Positions 30,532 to 39,419 of a DNA stretch of 46,279 nt are shown here, piece by piece. The notes beneath the pieces are model-generated. The model worked only from the letters and a program-made list of their open reading frames with translations, did no database searches and had not been told where the DNA came from. A program made the position numbers and the translations under genes. Each line of letters opens with the position of its first letter. Position 1 is the stretch's first letter. The stretch is from a virus: positions 1 to 46,279 of IMG/VR virus record IMGVR_UViG_3300044492_000070, one strand, 5' to 3'.

Positions 30532-32076
30532 TCACGAGGTCACCTTGCCCCTGTCCTGGGAGTAGGCGTTGACCCCGATGGAGAAGATCCGCGACACCCT
30601 CGACCCGGACAGGCCCGTGACCCTGACCATCAGGCCATACGCCCTCTTGCCGACAGGCAGCTTCTTCCTCGCGTACTCGTTCGTGTTCGGAAGCGTCCCG
30701 GCGTCATGCCAGTCACCGATCGAGGGAATGTCGAACTCGAGCGGCGTCGGTGGTGACAGCCTGTACTCGATCTTGACCCCGTTGACGTTCGACGGAGTGG
30801 CGTACGACTGGTGGTGGTAGGAGGTGTGGATCGCCCTGATCCTCACCATCCCCTCCTCCTTCAGCTTCTTGAACCCCGTCGTGATCGACCCCTTCACGCT
30901 GCCTCCGTTGCCGTCCACCAAGTCCGGGGCGGGGATCGTGCCGACGTAGGGCTCACCGAACATGGTCGAGAGAATCGACATCTTGTTGTCGGTGTAGATC
31001 CCGCAGTAGATCTCCTCCCTCGTCCCCTCGCCGGGGATCTGGCAGGAGGGAGCGAAGTTCGTGAAGCGGAACCATGCTCGCTCGTTCAGGTCGCAGATCA
31101 CGAAGAACGGCTGGGCGCTCGTCGTCGTCAGGATCGAGACGAGCAGGTAGTCGAGGTAGACGGAGCAGTTGATCGACGGGCCAGCGGCGCGGTAGCGGTA
31201 GGCCTCGCGCCAGAAGTCGGACACCCCGCCCTGCTCGGTCAGGCTCTTGATCGAGGTGCCGTCCGTCAGGTACACCCCGCGCTCGTCAGCGAAGACCACG
31301 TTCTCCCGCCACGGCACGATGGTCGACGGCATCGTGCAGCCCACCTGATCGGAGAGCGTGTCCATCGACAGGTTCCCGTTCACCTTGTCGGCCGGAGGGG
31401 TGGTGCCGCGCAACCTCTCGATCATCGAGGTGTGGAAGATCAGGATCTGGCCCTGCATCGGAGCGAACCCCTGGATCGTCTCGCTCGACGGCCACTCCGA
31501 CGATGGATCCCATTCTGCCAGCGGCCCGAGGTCGGGGGCTGTCTGCGTGTCGGGATCCTCGAGCGGAGAGAACCGGACGATGTCACCGTCAGCGAGGACG
31601 AGCCTGTCCTTGTAGACACACCCCACCTTCGACTTCGGCGCCGAAGCGGGAAGCTGCTTCACCGCCAAGGCGCTACCTGTGCTGTAGACGCAGGTCGGCA
31701 CCGACGCCCCGGTGCTGTCGAAGAAGTAGGCTCGGTCGCGCAGCTTCTCGCCGTTCTGGATCATCTCCGGTGGGCCAGCGCCACCCGGCACGACAGTGTG
31801 TACCCCGGTGTCGTGGTTGACATCGTGGATCTGCGAGTTCGAGCAGACCAGAAGATGATCCCCGACAGGAGCATCGAAGCGGCAGTCCCTTCCGCCCCAG
31901 ATCCTCCCGGCATAAGCCGGCCCGATGAACTCCCAGTTGCCGCGCACGTCCACCCGAGATCCCTTGCGGTTCGGGATGAAGTCCGTCATGTCGTAGACGA
32001 AGCCCTCCGGCATCTCGTCGATGGCGACATCGCGCATCATCCCCTTCACCTGGCCGAAGATCTCGATGGGGCGCAT
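30532..32076 (-). CDS. Tail nozzle-like/stopper protein
   Basis: A 514-residue beta-rich protein. Start MRPIEIFGQVKGMMRDVAID followed by GFVYDMTDFIPNRKGSRVDV is typical of a family of short-tailed-phage tail proteins thought to form the nozzle (P22 gp10-like beta-propeller-type). Repeated short strands with aromatic residues continue throughout. It lies right after the adaptor-like gene 32077-32754, which fits the connector-adaptor-nozzle order. Confidence 0.65.
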   Translation of the reverse strand: MRPIEIFGQVKGMMRDVAIDEMPEGFVYDMTDFIPNRKGSRVDVRGNWEFIGPAYAGRIWGGRDCRFDAPVGDHLLVCSNSQIHDVNHDTGVHTVVPGGAGPPEMIQNGEKLRDRAYFFDSTGASVPTCVYSTGSALAVKQLPASAPKSKVGCVYKDRLVLADGDIVRFSPLEDPDTQTAPDLGPLAEWDPSSEWPSSETIQGFAPMQGQILIFHTSMIERLRGTTPPADKVNGNLSMDTLSDQVGCTMPSTIVPWRENVVFADERGVYLTDGTSIKSLTEQGGVSDFWREAYRYRAAGPSINCSVYLDYLLVSILTTTSAQPFFVICDLNERAWFRFTNFAPSCQIPGEGTREEIYCGIYTDNKMSILSTMFGEPYVGTIPAPDLVDGNGGSVKGSITTGFKKLKEEGMVRIRAIHTSYHHQSYATPSNVNGVKIEYRLSPPTPLEFDIPSIGDWHDAGTLPNTNEYARKKLPVGKRAYGLMVRVTGLSGSRVSRIFSIGVNAYSQDRGKVTS

Positions 32077-32754
32077 CTAGCCGCCGATCATCGTGATGGC
32101 GTCAGAGGGGACGCCGTGATGCTTCACCATCGCCCGGTGGCGGTTCGCCTGGGCGGTGACCCGCTTCGACATCACCCGCTTGATCCTGGCGATCTCACCG
32201 CCGTTGCCGTCACTGCCCTCGTACTGGGTGTGCCACTTCTCACCGTAGCCCGAGCTCTCATGCTCGACGTACTCGCCGCCCTTCCACAAGCAGTAGGTGA
32301 CGATGGCCGAATGGAACTCCTCCGCGATCCCGCCGTACTGCTGGTTGGAGGGAGAGTCCGTCCCGGCCAGCATCCTCTGAGGGCGGAAGACGCCGAACAC
32401 CCGGAGTGTCTGCTCGCCCATCGGGGCGATCCAGAGCAGCGGCTCCTCGTAGCAGTATCCTCTGCCGCCGTCCTTCTGGATCGACTCGATGTCCTCCCGC
32501 GTGTAGCGGTCGAGGAAGCCCCGGGAGTCAGAGATGTCGAACAGGGCGATGATCGACTGCGTCGACATGTCGTGCGTCTTCGTGTCGGCGGTCGTCGTCA
32601 TGTTGATCACCCGCGCTCCTGTGCGGGTGCGCGAGGAGATGTCCATGATCGCCTCGTAGATCAGGTCTTGGACGAACGTCGTCTCGTTGAACGTCGTGTC
32701 GTCCTGCAACCCGAGGGTGTACTGGACTCGAGCCATGATCTGCTCACGGGTCAC
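32077..32754 (-). CDS. Head-tail adaptor-like protein
   Basis: A 225-residue protein from GTG 32754. MTREQIMARVQYTLGLQDDT then FVQDLIYEAIMDISSRTRTG is the helical start seen in head-tail connector/adaptor proteins of podoviruses; WIAPMGEQTLRVFGVFRPQR and a helical C-terminus follow. It should bind below the portal. The gene begins within the stop of the 32751-32930 gene. Confidence 0.6.
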   Translation of the reverse strand: MTREQIMARVQYTLGLQDDTTFNETTFVQDLIYEAIMDISSRTRTGARVINMTTTADTKTHDMSTQSIIALFDISDSRGFLDRYTREDIESIQKDGGRGYCYEEPLLWIAPMGEQTLRVFGVFRPQRMLAGTDSPSNQQYGGIAEEFHSAIVTYCLWKGGEYVEHESSGYGEKWHTQYEGSDGNGGEIARIKRVMSKRVTAQANRHRAMVKHHGVPSDAITMIGG

Positions 32755-32930
32755 GGCAGCACGATCTCCTTATCGGGCACGACCAGCCCGTTCCCGTTAG
32801 AACTTGGGATTCCAAGTTGCTCCTCTAGCTCCGCGATCCTCGCGTCCCGCGCCTGGATCTCCATGATCAAGGCGCGGCGGGTGACCTCGAGGTCACCGAT
32901 GGCTGCGAGCATGATCTCCTGCTGGTTCAT
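32751..32930 (-). CDS. Small coiled-coil virion protein ending in a palindrome copy
   Basis: A 59-residue protein (MNQQEIMLAAIGDLEVTRRA...), a coiled coil. It starts at ATG 32930 behind AAGGAGCC. QLGIPSS near its end is encoded by palindrome copy 15. Possible role in tail or adaptor assembly. Confidence 0.65.
   Translation of the reverse strand: MNQQEIMLAAIGDLEVTRRALIMEIQARDARIAELEEQLGIPSSNGNGLVVPDKEIVLP
32801..32818. repeat. Dispersed palindrome copy 15 (in coding sequence)
   Basis: AACTTGGGATTCCAAGTT, read leftward as QLGIPS in the 32751-32930 gene. Confidence 0.95.
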
Positions 32931-32938
32931 CTGGCTCC

Positions 32939-34858
32939 TTACTTGGTTCCGTAGACGAGGATCCTTGATCCTATGCCGAATCCCTGGCCTCCCTGGCACT
33001 TCAGGTTGAAGCCTGTCATCGCGGAGAAGGGGGAAGCGATAGGCCATTGCACCCCGCCATTGAGCATGTTGACATCGCCGCTGTTCCCGGCCACGTCCTT
33101 GTGGCTGATCGTGCGATAGAACATCGCGTGGCGGCGAGCCGCGTCATACCCCGGCTGGATCTCGATCTTGCAGAAGAAGATGTAGTCGGGTGGTGAGCCG
33201 AACACCCCGTGGTACATGGATCGCCCGATTGTCACTGGCCCCATGTTGGCGGCGTAACCACTCCCATCTCCGTTGCCAGCCGCGCCACCGAACATGTTTC
33301 CACCCGGAGAGGGAGTCGGATCGAAGGTGTAGATGAGGATGTCGCCGTTCGTCGGCCCGGTAGACACCGCTTCGATGGTGATCTCGATCTCGCGGTAGCC
33401 AGCCGGAATCGCGGTGGAGATCACGCCGTTCGACCCGCTGTTGGCGACAAGGATCTGCTCCGAGATCAGCGTCTTCGTTCCGGGGGTGGAAGCCCCACCC
33501 GCCGCCGTCGTCTGGACGGTGCCGTCACCGAACTCGAAACCTCCCGCCGCCCGGAAGCGAGCGTTCGTCTGAAGGTTCAGCGCGGTGGGGCGGTAGAGGT
33601 AGGTGTCGTGCGAGTTGTGGAAGTAGATCGCAGGCTGGCCTGCGTTCCCGGCCAGCCAGATTTCACCCGGCGTCCCGTTCCCGGCAATGATGTCGGAGAA
33701 GCAGTAGAAGGTGCCGACAACCTGAAGCTGGCCGTCCGTCTTCAAGGCTCCCGCCCCAGCGCGGTAGAGCTTGGTATCGGCGCTGTAGCCCGAGCCGTCA
33801 CCGAAGCCGATCCCGCCCGTGTTGTCGAGGAAGGTGCGGAAGCCAGCGGTGGTGTTGTCACCGATCACGATCCCGTACCCAGCCCCACGGCTCTTGCCTA
33901 CCGACATGAAACCCTCGACGGTCATGTCAGCGTTGGTCTGAAGCATTGTGGCGTAGGCTCGCCAGAGGGAGCAGTCGAAGGCGTTGCCTAGCTGGATGCG
34001 GGGAGCGAGCGCCGACCCGTCATGGCCGATCCAGACCTGATTCACCGTCGCCATGTTCGCCGCGAGATCACCCTTCGCACGGAGCGCCCCGTCCGTCGCC
34101 AGCACCCCCGCCGACGAGCGGTAGAGGTTGGTGTCCCCCGCCGCCCCGAAGTAGATGCCCGTGCCCTTGATCAGGAGGCTGCCGTCAGTAGCAAGGAACC
34201 CCGCCGACGAGCGGTAGAGGTTGGTATCGAACGCGGTGCCGAACGCGATCTGCGCCTTGCCGCCGCCACCCGTCAGCGCGATCTGTTCGTCCGTGATCCC
34301 GAAGTGGGAGTAGACATCAGCAACGGCTACGAAGAAGCCGTCCGTCCGAAGTGTGTTCGCGGAGTGGCGGTAGAGGTTGGTGTCGGGAGCGGCCACCCCG
34401 TCGCCCCAGCGATGGAAGCCTCCGTAGTCGATGTAGAAACGGGGCTGCGCTTCTCCCTGAACCTGCCCCATGAGAGAGAGGCCACCCGCAGCGACGGGGC
34501 TGTAGATCAGGCCGTTGTTGGCCCCCTTGGCGATGATCGCGCCGTCCGTCGTCAGGTACCCCGCCGAGGAGCGGTAGAGATTCACGTCGGGCGCGGTCGC
34601 GCCTCCCGCCCCGAACTCATGCTTGCCGTCAGCGCCGAGGCGGAACGCAGGCTGCGTGTCCGCCCCGTTGAGGCGGTTGCGGATCAGGAGCGCCGTCGCC
34701 GGGGAGACAACCACGTCGGCGGGAATCCCGACCGCCGCCGCCAGCCCCTGCTCCAGCTTGTTCAGGTTGACGGCGTTGACAGGCGTGACCCCGTCCTGCC
34801 ACACCGTGGGCGTGTACGCCTGCGGGTTGATCACAGGTGGGGTGCGAGGACGGGCCAT
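32939..34858 (-). CDS. Tail fibre/spike with LYR-TDG repeats
   Basis: A 639-residue protein. From about residue 93 to 440 a unit of the form NLYRSSAGxLxTDGxL occurs about seven times (NLYRSSAGYLTTDGAI, NLYRHSANTLRTDGFF, SLWRAYATMLQTNADM and others), typical of a fibrous beta-stranded fibre. The last 180 residues form a separate domain (YREIEITIEAVSTGPTNGDI) that may bind a host receptor. Start at ATG 34858. Confidence 0.8.
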   Translation of the reverse strand: MARPRTPPVINPQAYTPTVWQDGVTPVNAVNLNKLEQGLAAAVGIPADVVVSPATALLIRNRLNGADTQPAFRLGADGKHEFGAGGATAPDVNLYRSSAGYLTTDGAIIAKGANNGLIYSPVAAGGLSLMGQVQGEAQPRFYIDYGGFHRWGDGVAAPDTNLYRHSANTLRTDGFFVAVADVYSHFGITDEQIALTGGGGKAQIAFGTAFDTNLYRSSAGFLATDGSLLIKGTGIYFGAAGDTNLYRSSAGVLATDGALRAKGDLAANMATVNQVWIGHDGSALAPRIQLGNAFDCSLWRAYATMLQTNADMTVEGFMSVGKSRGAGYGIVIGDNTTAGFRTFLDNTGGIGFGDGSGYSADTKLYRAGAGALKTDGQLQVVGTFYCFSDIIAGNGTPGEIWLAGNAGQPAIYFHNSHDTYLYRPTALNLQTNARFRAAGGFEFGDGTVQTTAAGGASTPGTKTLISEQILVANSGSNGVISTAIPAGYREIEITIEAVSTGPTNGDILIYTFDPTPSPGGNMFGGAAGNGDGSGYAANMGPVTIGRSMYHGVFGSPPDYIFFCKIEIQPGYDAARRHAMFYRTISHKDVAGNSGDVNMLNGGVQWPIASPFSAMTGFNLKCQGGQGFGIGSRILVYGTK

Positions 34859-34886
34859 CAGGCTGAAGTATGGAGGCTCATGCGGA

Positions 34887-36281
34887 TCACATCGTCCTCT
34901 CCGTCGTCGGAACCAGCACCCAGTCCTCCTCGTCGGTGGGCTCGAGCAGCACGTCCGAGTCTACGGTGGGAACGAGGTCGGCAAATCCGGGTGTCGTCGG
35001 GATAAGGATGAAGTCCCTGTCGACGGTCGGATGGAGAATCCAATCGACCGGGTCTGTCGGAACCAGCCAGTCGAGGTTGATCTTGGCCTTGAGCTCCGCC
35101 TGCCCGTGGATCGGGGCGACGAGCGAGAGCTTCCGCACGATGTCCGCGACGATCTCGGCCTGACCTTCGACCACCGGGCTGAAGTTCCTGACCGGGCCGA
35201 GATCGACCGTGACGCTCGCCTGCCCCGCGACAGGGATCTCCATCCATGAGAGGAAGCGGACGAAGTTCGACGTGATCACCGAGTGCGGCCCGGAGAAGCC
35301 GCCGACGATGAACGGCCCTCCGATGGCGAGGACGTTGCAGAGGTTCTCGCCGCAGATCGGGACGATGGTCTGGATCCGCGCTTCCAGCGGGACGATCTTC
35401 GTGGTGGCCGCAATGACCGACGCGGCCCCGGTGACGGAGGAGGAGAAGAGGACGAGCCGCCCGAGGCCGACATCGACCGATGCCTGCCCCGCGACGGCAG
35501 CGGCGAGCAGGCGCGTCGAGCCGATCTGAGCGTCGGCGCTGACCGTGGCCTGCCCCGCGACGGAGGCGGCGAAGGTGACGTAGGTGGGCGAGGCGACCGT
35601 CATCGCCGCGGCCACCGCTCCCGCCGTCGAGATGCTGGCCGCGAGCGGCGTCGAGGTGCGGAGTGTGGGGGCCACGGTCGCCGCTCCCGCCACCGAGCAG
35701 CCGAAGCCGACCGTCCTCACGGCCTGCGCTGCGACCGCCGCCTGCCCGTGAACGTCGGCGTCGAGGTTGACGAAGCTCGCGTTCTGCACCGACATCGACG
35801 GAGCCACAGACGCCGCCCGTGCGACGGTGCAGGCGAGATCCTTGACGATCCCGACCCGGATGATGTCCGCGCTGACCGCCGCCTGCCGGGTGATCGCCGC
35901 CGCGAGCGTGACGAAGGTGCGCGGGGTGGCGTTGACCGCCGACGCCCCGGCAACCGCCGCAGCGAAGCCCCGGACGAGAGCCTGCTGCGCTACGACTGCC
36001 GAGGCACCGACGACTGTAGCCCCGATGTTCCGGGCCGGACTCTGGGTGGTGGTGACCGCGCCCTGCCCCGCGACTGTCGCCCCCACCGCCCGGACGACGG
36101 AGAGGGACGGAGCTACCGCCGCCTGACCCGCGATCCCCCCGGTGACCGGGACGAACTGGAGGTTCGTCAGGTTCGCGGTGAAGCGGACAGGGTCGTACCC
36201 CGCCAGGAACTGCCCCGCAAGGTACTCGCCTGAGCGAGCCTCGTTACCAGCGACGGCACAGTCGAAAGCGACTGTTGCCAT
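34887..36281 (-). CDS. Tail/virion protein with VAGQASV repeats
   Basis: A 464-residue protein made largely of units such as VAGQASV, VAGASAV, ITRQAAVSAD and VHGQAAVAA, about 25-30 residues apart, at least twelve copies. Such low-complexity beta repeats occur in phage minor tail or fibre proteins. The C-terminal 100 residues change to acidic Asp-Trp segments (DWVLVPT, DFILIPT, DVLLEPT), a second repeat. Function inferred from place between fibre genes. Confidence 0.7.
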   Translation of the reverse strand: MATVAFDCAVAGNEARSGEYLAGQFLAGYDPVRFTANLTNLQFVPVTGGIAGQAAVAPSLSVVRAVGATVAGQGAVTTTQSPARNIGATVVGASAVVAQQALVRGFAAAVAGASAVNATPRTFVTLAAAITRQAAVSADIIRVGIVKDLACTVARAASVAPSMSVQNASFVNLDADVHGQAAVAAQAVRTVGFGCSVAGAATVAPTLRTSTPLAASISTAGAVAAAMTVASPTYVTFAASVAGQATVSADAQIGSTRLLAAAVAGQASVDVGLGRLVLFSSSVTGAASVIAATTKIVPLEARIQTIVPICGENLCNVLAIGGPFIVGGFSGPHSVITSNFVRFLSWMEIPVAGQASVTVDLGPVRNFSPVVEGQAEIVADIVRKLSLVAPIHGQAELKAKINLDWLVPTDPVDWILHPTVDRDFILIPTTPGFADLVPTVDSDVLLEPTDEEDWVLVPTTERTM

Positions 36282-36287
36282 CAGGGA

Positions 36288-36878
36288 CTAGGTGTCCGTG
36301 TAGGAGAAAGCCCCGACGTTGATCTGAGCGGTGTCGCCCAGGAGAACCGACTTCGCCGTCGTGAAGTCGCCCCAGAGAAGCAGGTTGTCGGCGGCGGTCT
36401 TCAGGTTGCCGTCGAAGACCGCAAGCTGCGGGATCACCGCGGAGGCGTTCCAGTTGGCAGACGCCGTCACCCAGGTGATCGCCGTCGAGTTGACCTTCGC
36501 GGCCATGCCGACGATGGTGGCGAAGTTGGCGGTGGTGTTCGCCTTCGTCACCCGGTCGTAGGCTCCACCCGAGACCTCGCCTGCCGTCGCCCCCGTGTAG
36601 GCCGACATGTTCGTGCCTGCCGCCGTCGTCCAGAGGCCGAAGTAGATGTTCGCCGGGGCGGCGAAAGCGACCGCGCCCAGCACCTCGTTGCGGAGCTTCT
36701 CCGAGAAGTAGTTGCTCTTCCCCGAGGCCATCAGGATCCGGTCGTAGAACTTCCGCAGACGGGCCAGCATCTCCTTGGGGAGATCGGCGTCCCTGAGCGG
36801 ATCGCGCAGAAGCTCCGCACCCGCGCCAAGCTGGAAGCGGACTGGAGCGAATGTCACTGGCTGTAGCACTGCGTCCAT
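36288..36878 (-). CDS. Minor structural protein (Gp80-like)
   Basis: A 196-residue protein. NYFSEKLRNEVLGAVAFAAP then NIYFGLWTTAAGTNMSAYTG, GGAYDRVTK, and AVFDGNLKTAADNLLLWGDF match a family of small phage tail proteins (helix then a beta sandwich with LxxGLxT and the final WGxxT). It is probably part of the tail tip or fibre base. Confidence 0.7.
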   Translation of the reverse strand: MDAVLQPVTFAPVRFQLGAGAELLRDPLRDADLPKEMLARLRKFYDRILMASGKSNYFSEKLRNEVLGAVAFAAPANIYFGLWTTAAGTNMSAYTGATAGEVSGGAYDRVTKANTTANFATIVGMAAKVNSTAITWVTASANWNASAVIPQLAVFDGNLKTAADNLLLWGDFTTAKSVLLGDTAQINVGAFSYTDT

Positions 36879-36879
36879 G

Positions 36880-37149
36880 TCACGCCTCCGATGATGCTTT
36901 GCCGTGGATTTCCTCTAGCTCGAACTCGACTACGTTCCCGGTCTGCTGCACCGGGTCGTCGTCGGCTGCGATGCGGTACTCCTCGGAGCCGTCGTTCGGA
37001 TCGTCGGGCGCGAGGTCGATCTGGATCAGACGAGCGATCGGTTCCCCGTCCTTGTTGAGCGCGTAGTGCGCGACAAGGCCATCCTCGTCGGTGAGGATCG
37101 CCTTGGGGCCGTCGTAGACGGATCCGGGCTTCAGCTTTCGGGGAGCCAT
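36880..37149 (-). CDS. Small structural-region protein
   Basis: An 89-residue acidic protein (MAPRKLKPGSVYDGPKAILT...). Strands with Asp-rich turns (DLAPDDPNDGSEEYRIAADD). Not recognised. Overlaps the next gene by 19 bp. Confidence 0.7.
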   Translation of the reverse strand: MAPRKLKPGSVYDGPKAILTDEDGLVAHYALNKDGEPIARLIQIDLAPDDPNDGSEEYRIAADDDPVQQTGNVVEFELEEIHGKASSEA

Positions 37150-37472
37150 AGTTCGCCCATTCTGTCTAGCTCATCGGACAGAGAGATCCGCGACCCGAGC
37201 TCCACCTCTCCGACATCCTGGCGGCGAAGCTGCTCCCCTTGCAACTCGCGCACCTTGAAGTGGCAGACAGGGCACTCCTCTGGGAACGCGCCGAGGCCGA
37301 TCTTGGCGAAGTCCTGAAGGCAGTTGCCGCACAGGTAGCCCTGCTTCATCATCGCCTCCCCCTCCTCAGAGAGGGTGATCGTGGCCTCCGTCATCTCCCG
37401 GCCATCCGGCATCACGACGACTCTGCCGTCCGTGTTGTTCTCCGCGTCGATGACGAGATCATCGAACTTCAC
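37131..37472 (-). CDS. Zinc-ribbon-like protein of the head region
   Basis: A 113-residue protein from GTG 37472. CGNCLQDFAKIG and CPVCHFKV form a Cys4 ribbon in the middle, with strands on both sides. Function unknown. Confidence 0.7.
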   Translation of the reverse strand: MKFDDLVIDAENNTDGRVVVMPDGREMTEATITLSEEGEAMMKQGYLCGNCLQDFAKIGLGAFPEECPVCHFKVRELQGEQLRRQDVGEVELGSRISLSDELDRMGELWLPES

Positions 37473-37999
37473 GCGACGACCACGACCTCGTCCGTCTCGA
37501 CGGCCTCGAGCGCCTCGATCACGTCGGCCCGGTTCTGACCGAAGAGGCGCTCGTAGTCGATCACGTCCTGAATCTTGTAGCCGTCCTCGACCACCTTGGC
37601 CGCGATCTTCTTCGCGTCCTTCGTGCGGTCGTAGTTCGGCCAGGGGCGGGGGATCGGCGTCGACTCGACGATGATGAAGTCGGTGTTGCCGATCTGAAGC
37701 TGGTGGCGCATGAACGCCTCCGCGATCTCGCGCTGCCCCTCATCGAGGGTGCGCGTGTCGAAGACGGACATCCGGTAGATCGGATCGACCGGGGTCGCCT
37801 CGTCCTGATGCTGGTACTGGCCCTTGAACGAGAAGTGGGCTTTCGACTCCGCGATCTCGTTCTCGTAGATCAGGCCGTCGTGGTCGAACTGGAGGTAGAG
37901 AGGCTCTTGAAGCGTCTCTGAGGTTCCGTCACCGAGACCCTTGACGCGCATCGGCTGAACCTGAATCCGGTAGTTGGGGTACTGCGCGATCAGTCTCAT
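37469..37999 (-). CDS. Hypothetical head-region protein
   Basis: A 176-residue protein. The ATG at 37999 has GGAGCC before it; the longer frame to 38134 enters the capsid region and is not used. Beta-rich start (LIAQYPNYRIQVQPMRVKGL), then helix and FMRHQLQIGNTDFIIVEST. Possibly a head-completion or neck protein; unknown. Confidence 0.65.
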   Translation of the reverse strand: MRLIAQYPNYRIQVQPMRVKGLGDGTSETLQEPLYLQFDHDGLIYENEIAESKAHFSFKGQYQHQDEATPVDPIYRMSVFDTRTLDEGQREIAEAFMRHQLQIGNTDFIIVESTPIPRPWPNYDRTKDAKKIAAKVVEDGYKIQDVIDYERLFGQNRADVIEALEAVETDEVVVVA

Positions 38000-38024
38000 C
38001 TGGCTCCGTTCGTTGGCCCTTGGT

Positions 38025-38068
38025 ATCGGCGGGACGAGGCAGGGCCAACCTAGCCCCGCCCCGCCGAT
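38025..38068 (-). other. Stem-loop after the capsid gene
   Basis: In the leftward mRNA, ATCGGCGGGGCGGGGC pairs with GCCTCGTCCCGCCGAT (16 bp with two G-U pairs) around a 12-base loop, in the 83-bp gap after the capsid stop. No T run follows, so it may be a 3' stabiliser or partial terminator that makes capsid mRNA exceed the downstream genes. Confidence 0.6.
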
Positions 38069-38082
38069 GCTAACGGATCGTT

Positions 38083-39267
38083 CTACGCGATTCCCGTGAG
38101 GAGTCCGTGGGTCTTCTCCTGCGCGATCTCCCACGAGGTCTCCGTCAGGTACTCCGCGGCGACCCGATCCTGACCCGGCCCCTGCCGCTGCGTGAGCAGC
38201 TTGGTGTCGCGGTCACGAAGCGGCCGACGCTCGACGTTCGACTGGTCGACCACGAACAGGTTGCCGTTGTACCCGTTGACGCCGGATGGGAAGTCGGCCC
38301 ACTCCTTCTTGACGACGACCGGGACGAGCGTCCCGAACACGCCGGAGATGAAGCCGTCGACCTTGACGCCGTGCACCTTCTCGTTCGAGGGCTTCCAGAA
38401 CGCGCCCTGGCCGCTCCGGTTGAACCTCGAGATGTAGTAGGCGCCGATGGTGCCCGTGTAGATGACCTTGTCGTTCGAGCCCTTCGCCAGCACCGTGGCG
38501 AGGAACGAGTCGAGGAAGTCGGAGGTCAGCTCGCCTGCGACGTTCTGCCGATTCGTCTGGATGAACTCGATCAGGCCACCCGCGAAGCCCTGCGGATCCT
38601 GCCCCGCCGTGAGGTAGTCCCGAGCGCCGTAGAAGCCACCCGCCTCAAGCTTCCGCTTGTGTTCGACCGCCTTGCGTGCGGCCTCCTTCGCAGGCTCGCG
38701 GCCACCATAAAGCTCGATGGCGGTCGTGGTGCCAGCGAAGCTCCACGACGTGCGGGTGATCTGCGTGTAGTTGAACTGGTTGACCCGCTGCGAGTAGCGG
38801 GGGTCGGGGAAGTCGGCACCCTGCTTCTGGGCGTCACCGACGACCAGCAGCTTGTCCCCGATGTTCCCGGCGACCGACGCCAGGGAACCCTGGTATCCGG
38901 TGCCGAGGGCGGAGACGACGGTGAGCGCTCCGCCGACCGAGGCCGTGACGAGGAACGCCTCGCCCGTCCTCATGTTGCGAACGACATCGTCCTTGAAGAC
39001 GGATGCTCCGTCTGCCGCCGAGACCGTCAGCGTCGGGCCTGCTGCGGTGTAGGCGGCGGTGAGCGCGACGACGCGGTTGATGTACTGCTCCTCGAGCCAG
39101 TTGACCTTCTCCCGCGTGGCGGGGCGGGACTTCGTGCGCGAGGACATCGTCACGAACTGGGTCTGGTCGGGATCCAGAAGACGCATCTTCGGATCCATGT
39201 CGACGACCTTCTCTTCGGCCACGACCTCTTCGGTCGAGATGAACTGGCCGACAGCAACGTCAGGCAT
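38083..39267 (-). CDS. Major capsid protein (DUF5309/SU10-like)
   Basis: A 394-residue protein. NQFNYTQITRTSWSFAGTTT, ELYGGREPAKEAARKAVEHK and GFAGGLIEFIQT are characteristic of the DUF5309 (SU10-type HK97-fold) capsid family. Place after the scaffold gene supports it. It is expected to be the most abundant virion protein. A preceding GAAGGAGTAGTC serves as ribosome site; a stem-loop follows the gene. Confidence 0.88.
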   Translation of the reverse strand: MPDVAVGQFISTEEVVAEEKVVDMDPKMRLLDPDQTQFVTMSSRTKSRPATREKVNWLEEQYINRVVALTAAYTAAGPTLTVSAADGASVFKDDVVRNMRTGEAFLVTASVGGALTVVSALGTGYQGSLASVAGNIGDKLLVVGDAQKQGADFPDPRYSQRVNQFNYTQITRTSWSFAGTTTAIELYGGREPAKEAARKAVEHKRKLEAGGFYGARDYLTAGQDPQGFAGGLIEFIQTNRQNVAGELTSDFLDSFLATVLAKGSNDKVIYTGTIGAYYISRFNRSGQGAFWKPSNEKVHGVKVDGFISGVFGTLVPVVVKKEWADFPSGVNGYNGNLFVVDQSNVERRPLRDRDTKLLTQRQGPGQDRVAAEYLTETSWEIAQEKTHGLLTGIA

Positions 39268-39269
39268 GA

Positions 39270-39413
39270 CTACTCCTTCGGAGTCGAGTGGTAGGAAGCT
39301 CGCTTCGGAGGGAGTGCCGCGACGCTCGCGGTGCCCGAATGCCTGACCGTGCCCAGTGGGTGGTCGATGGCCTTGCCGAAACCTATCACGGCTCCGGCAG
39401 GCCTACCGACCAT
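39270..39413 (-). CDS. Small ORF between scaffold and capsid genes
   Basis: A 47-residue ORF in the 150-bp gap, MVGRPAGAVIGFGKAIDHPL... , ending KE-stop two bases before the capsid ATG. TAGGAGG lies right before its ATG. The frame fills the gap almost exactly, but the sequence is Ala/Gly/Pro-rich and could be chance. Confidence 0.45.
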   Translation of the reverse strand: MVGRPAGAVIGFGKAIDHPLGTVRHSGTASVAALPPKRASYHSTPKE

Positions 39414-39419
39414 ACCCTC

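Noticed and set aside
30811-33009. 732-codon rightward frame opposite tail genes
   Set aside because: Shadow composition; the leftward frames carry recognisable tail proteins.
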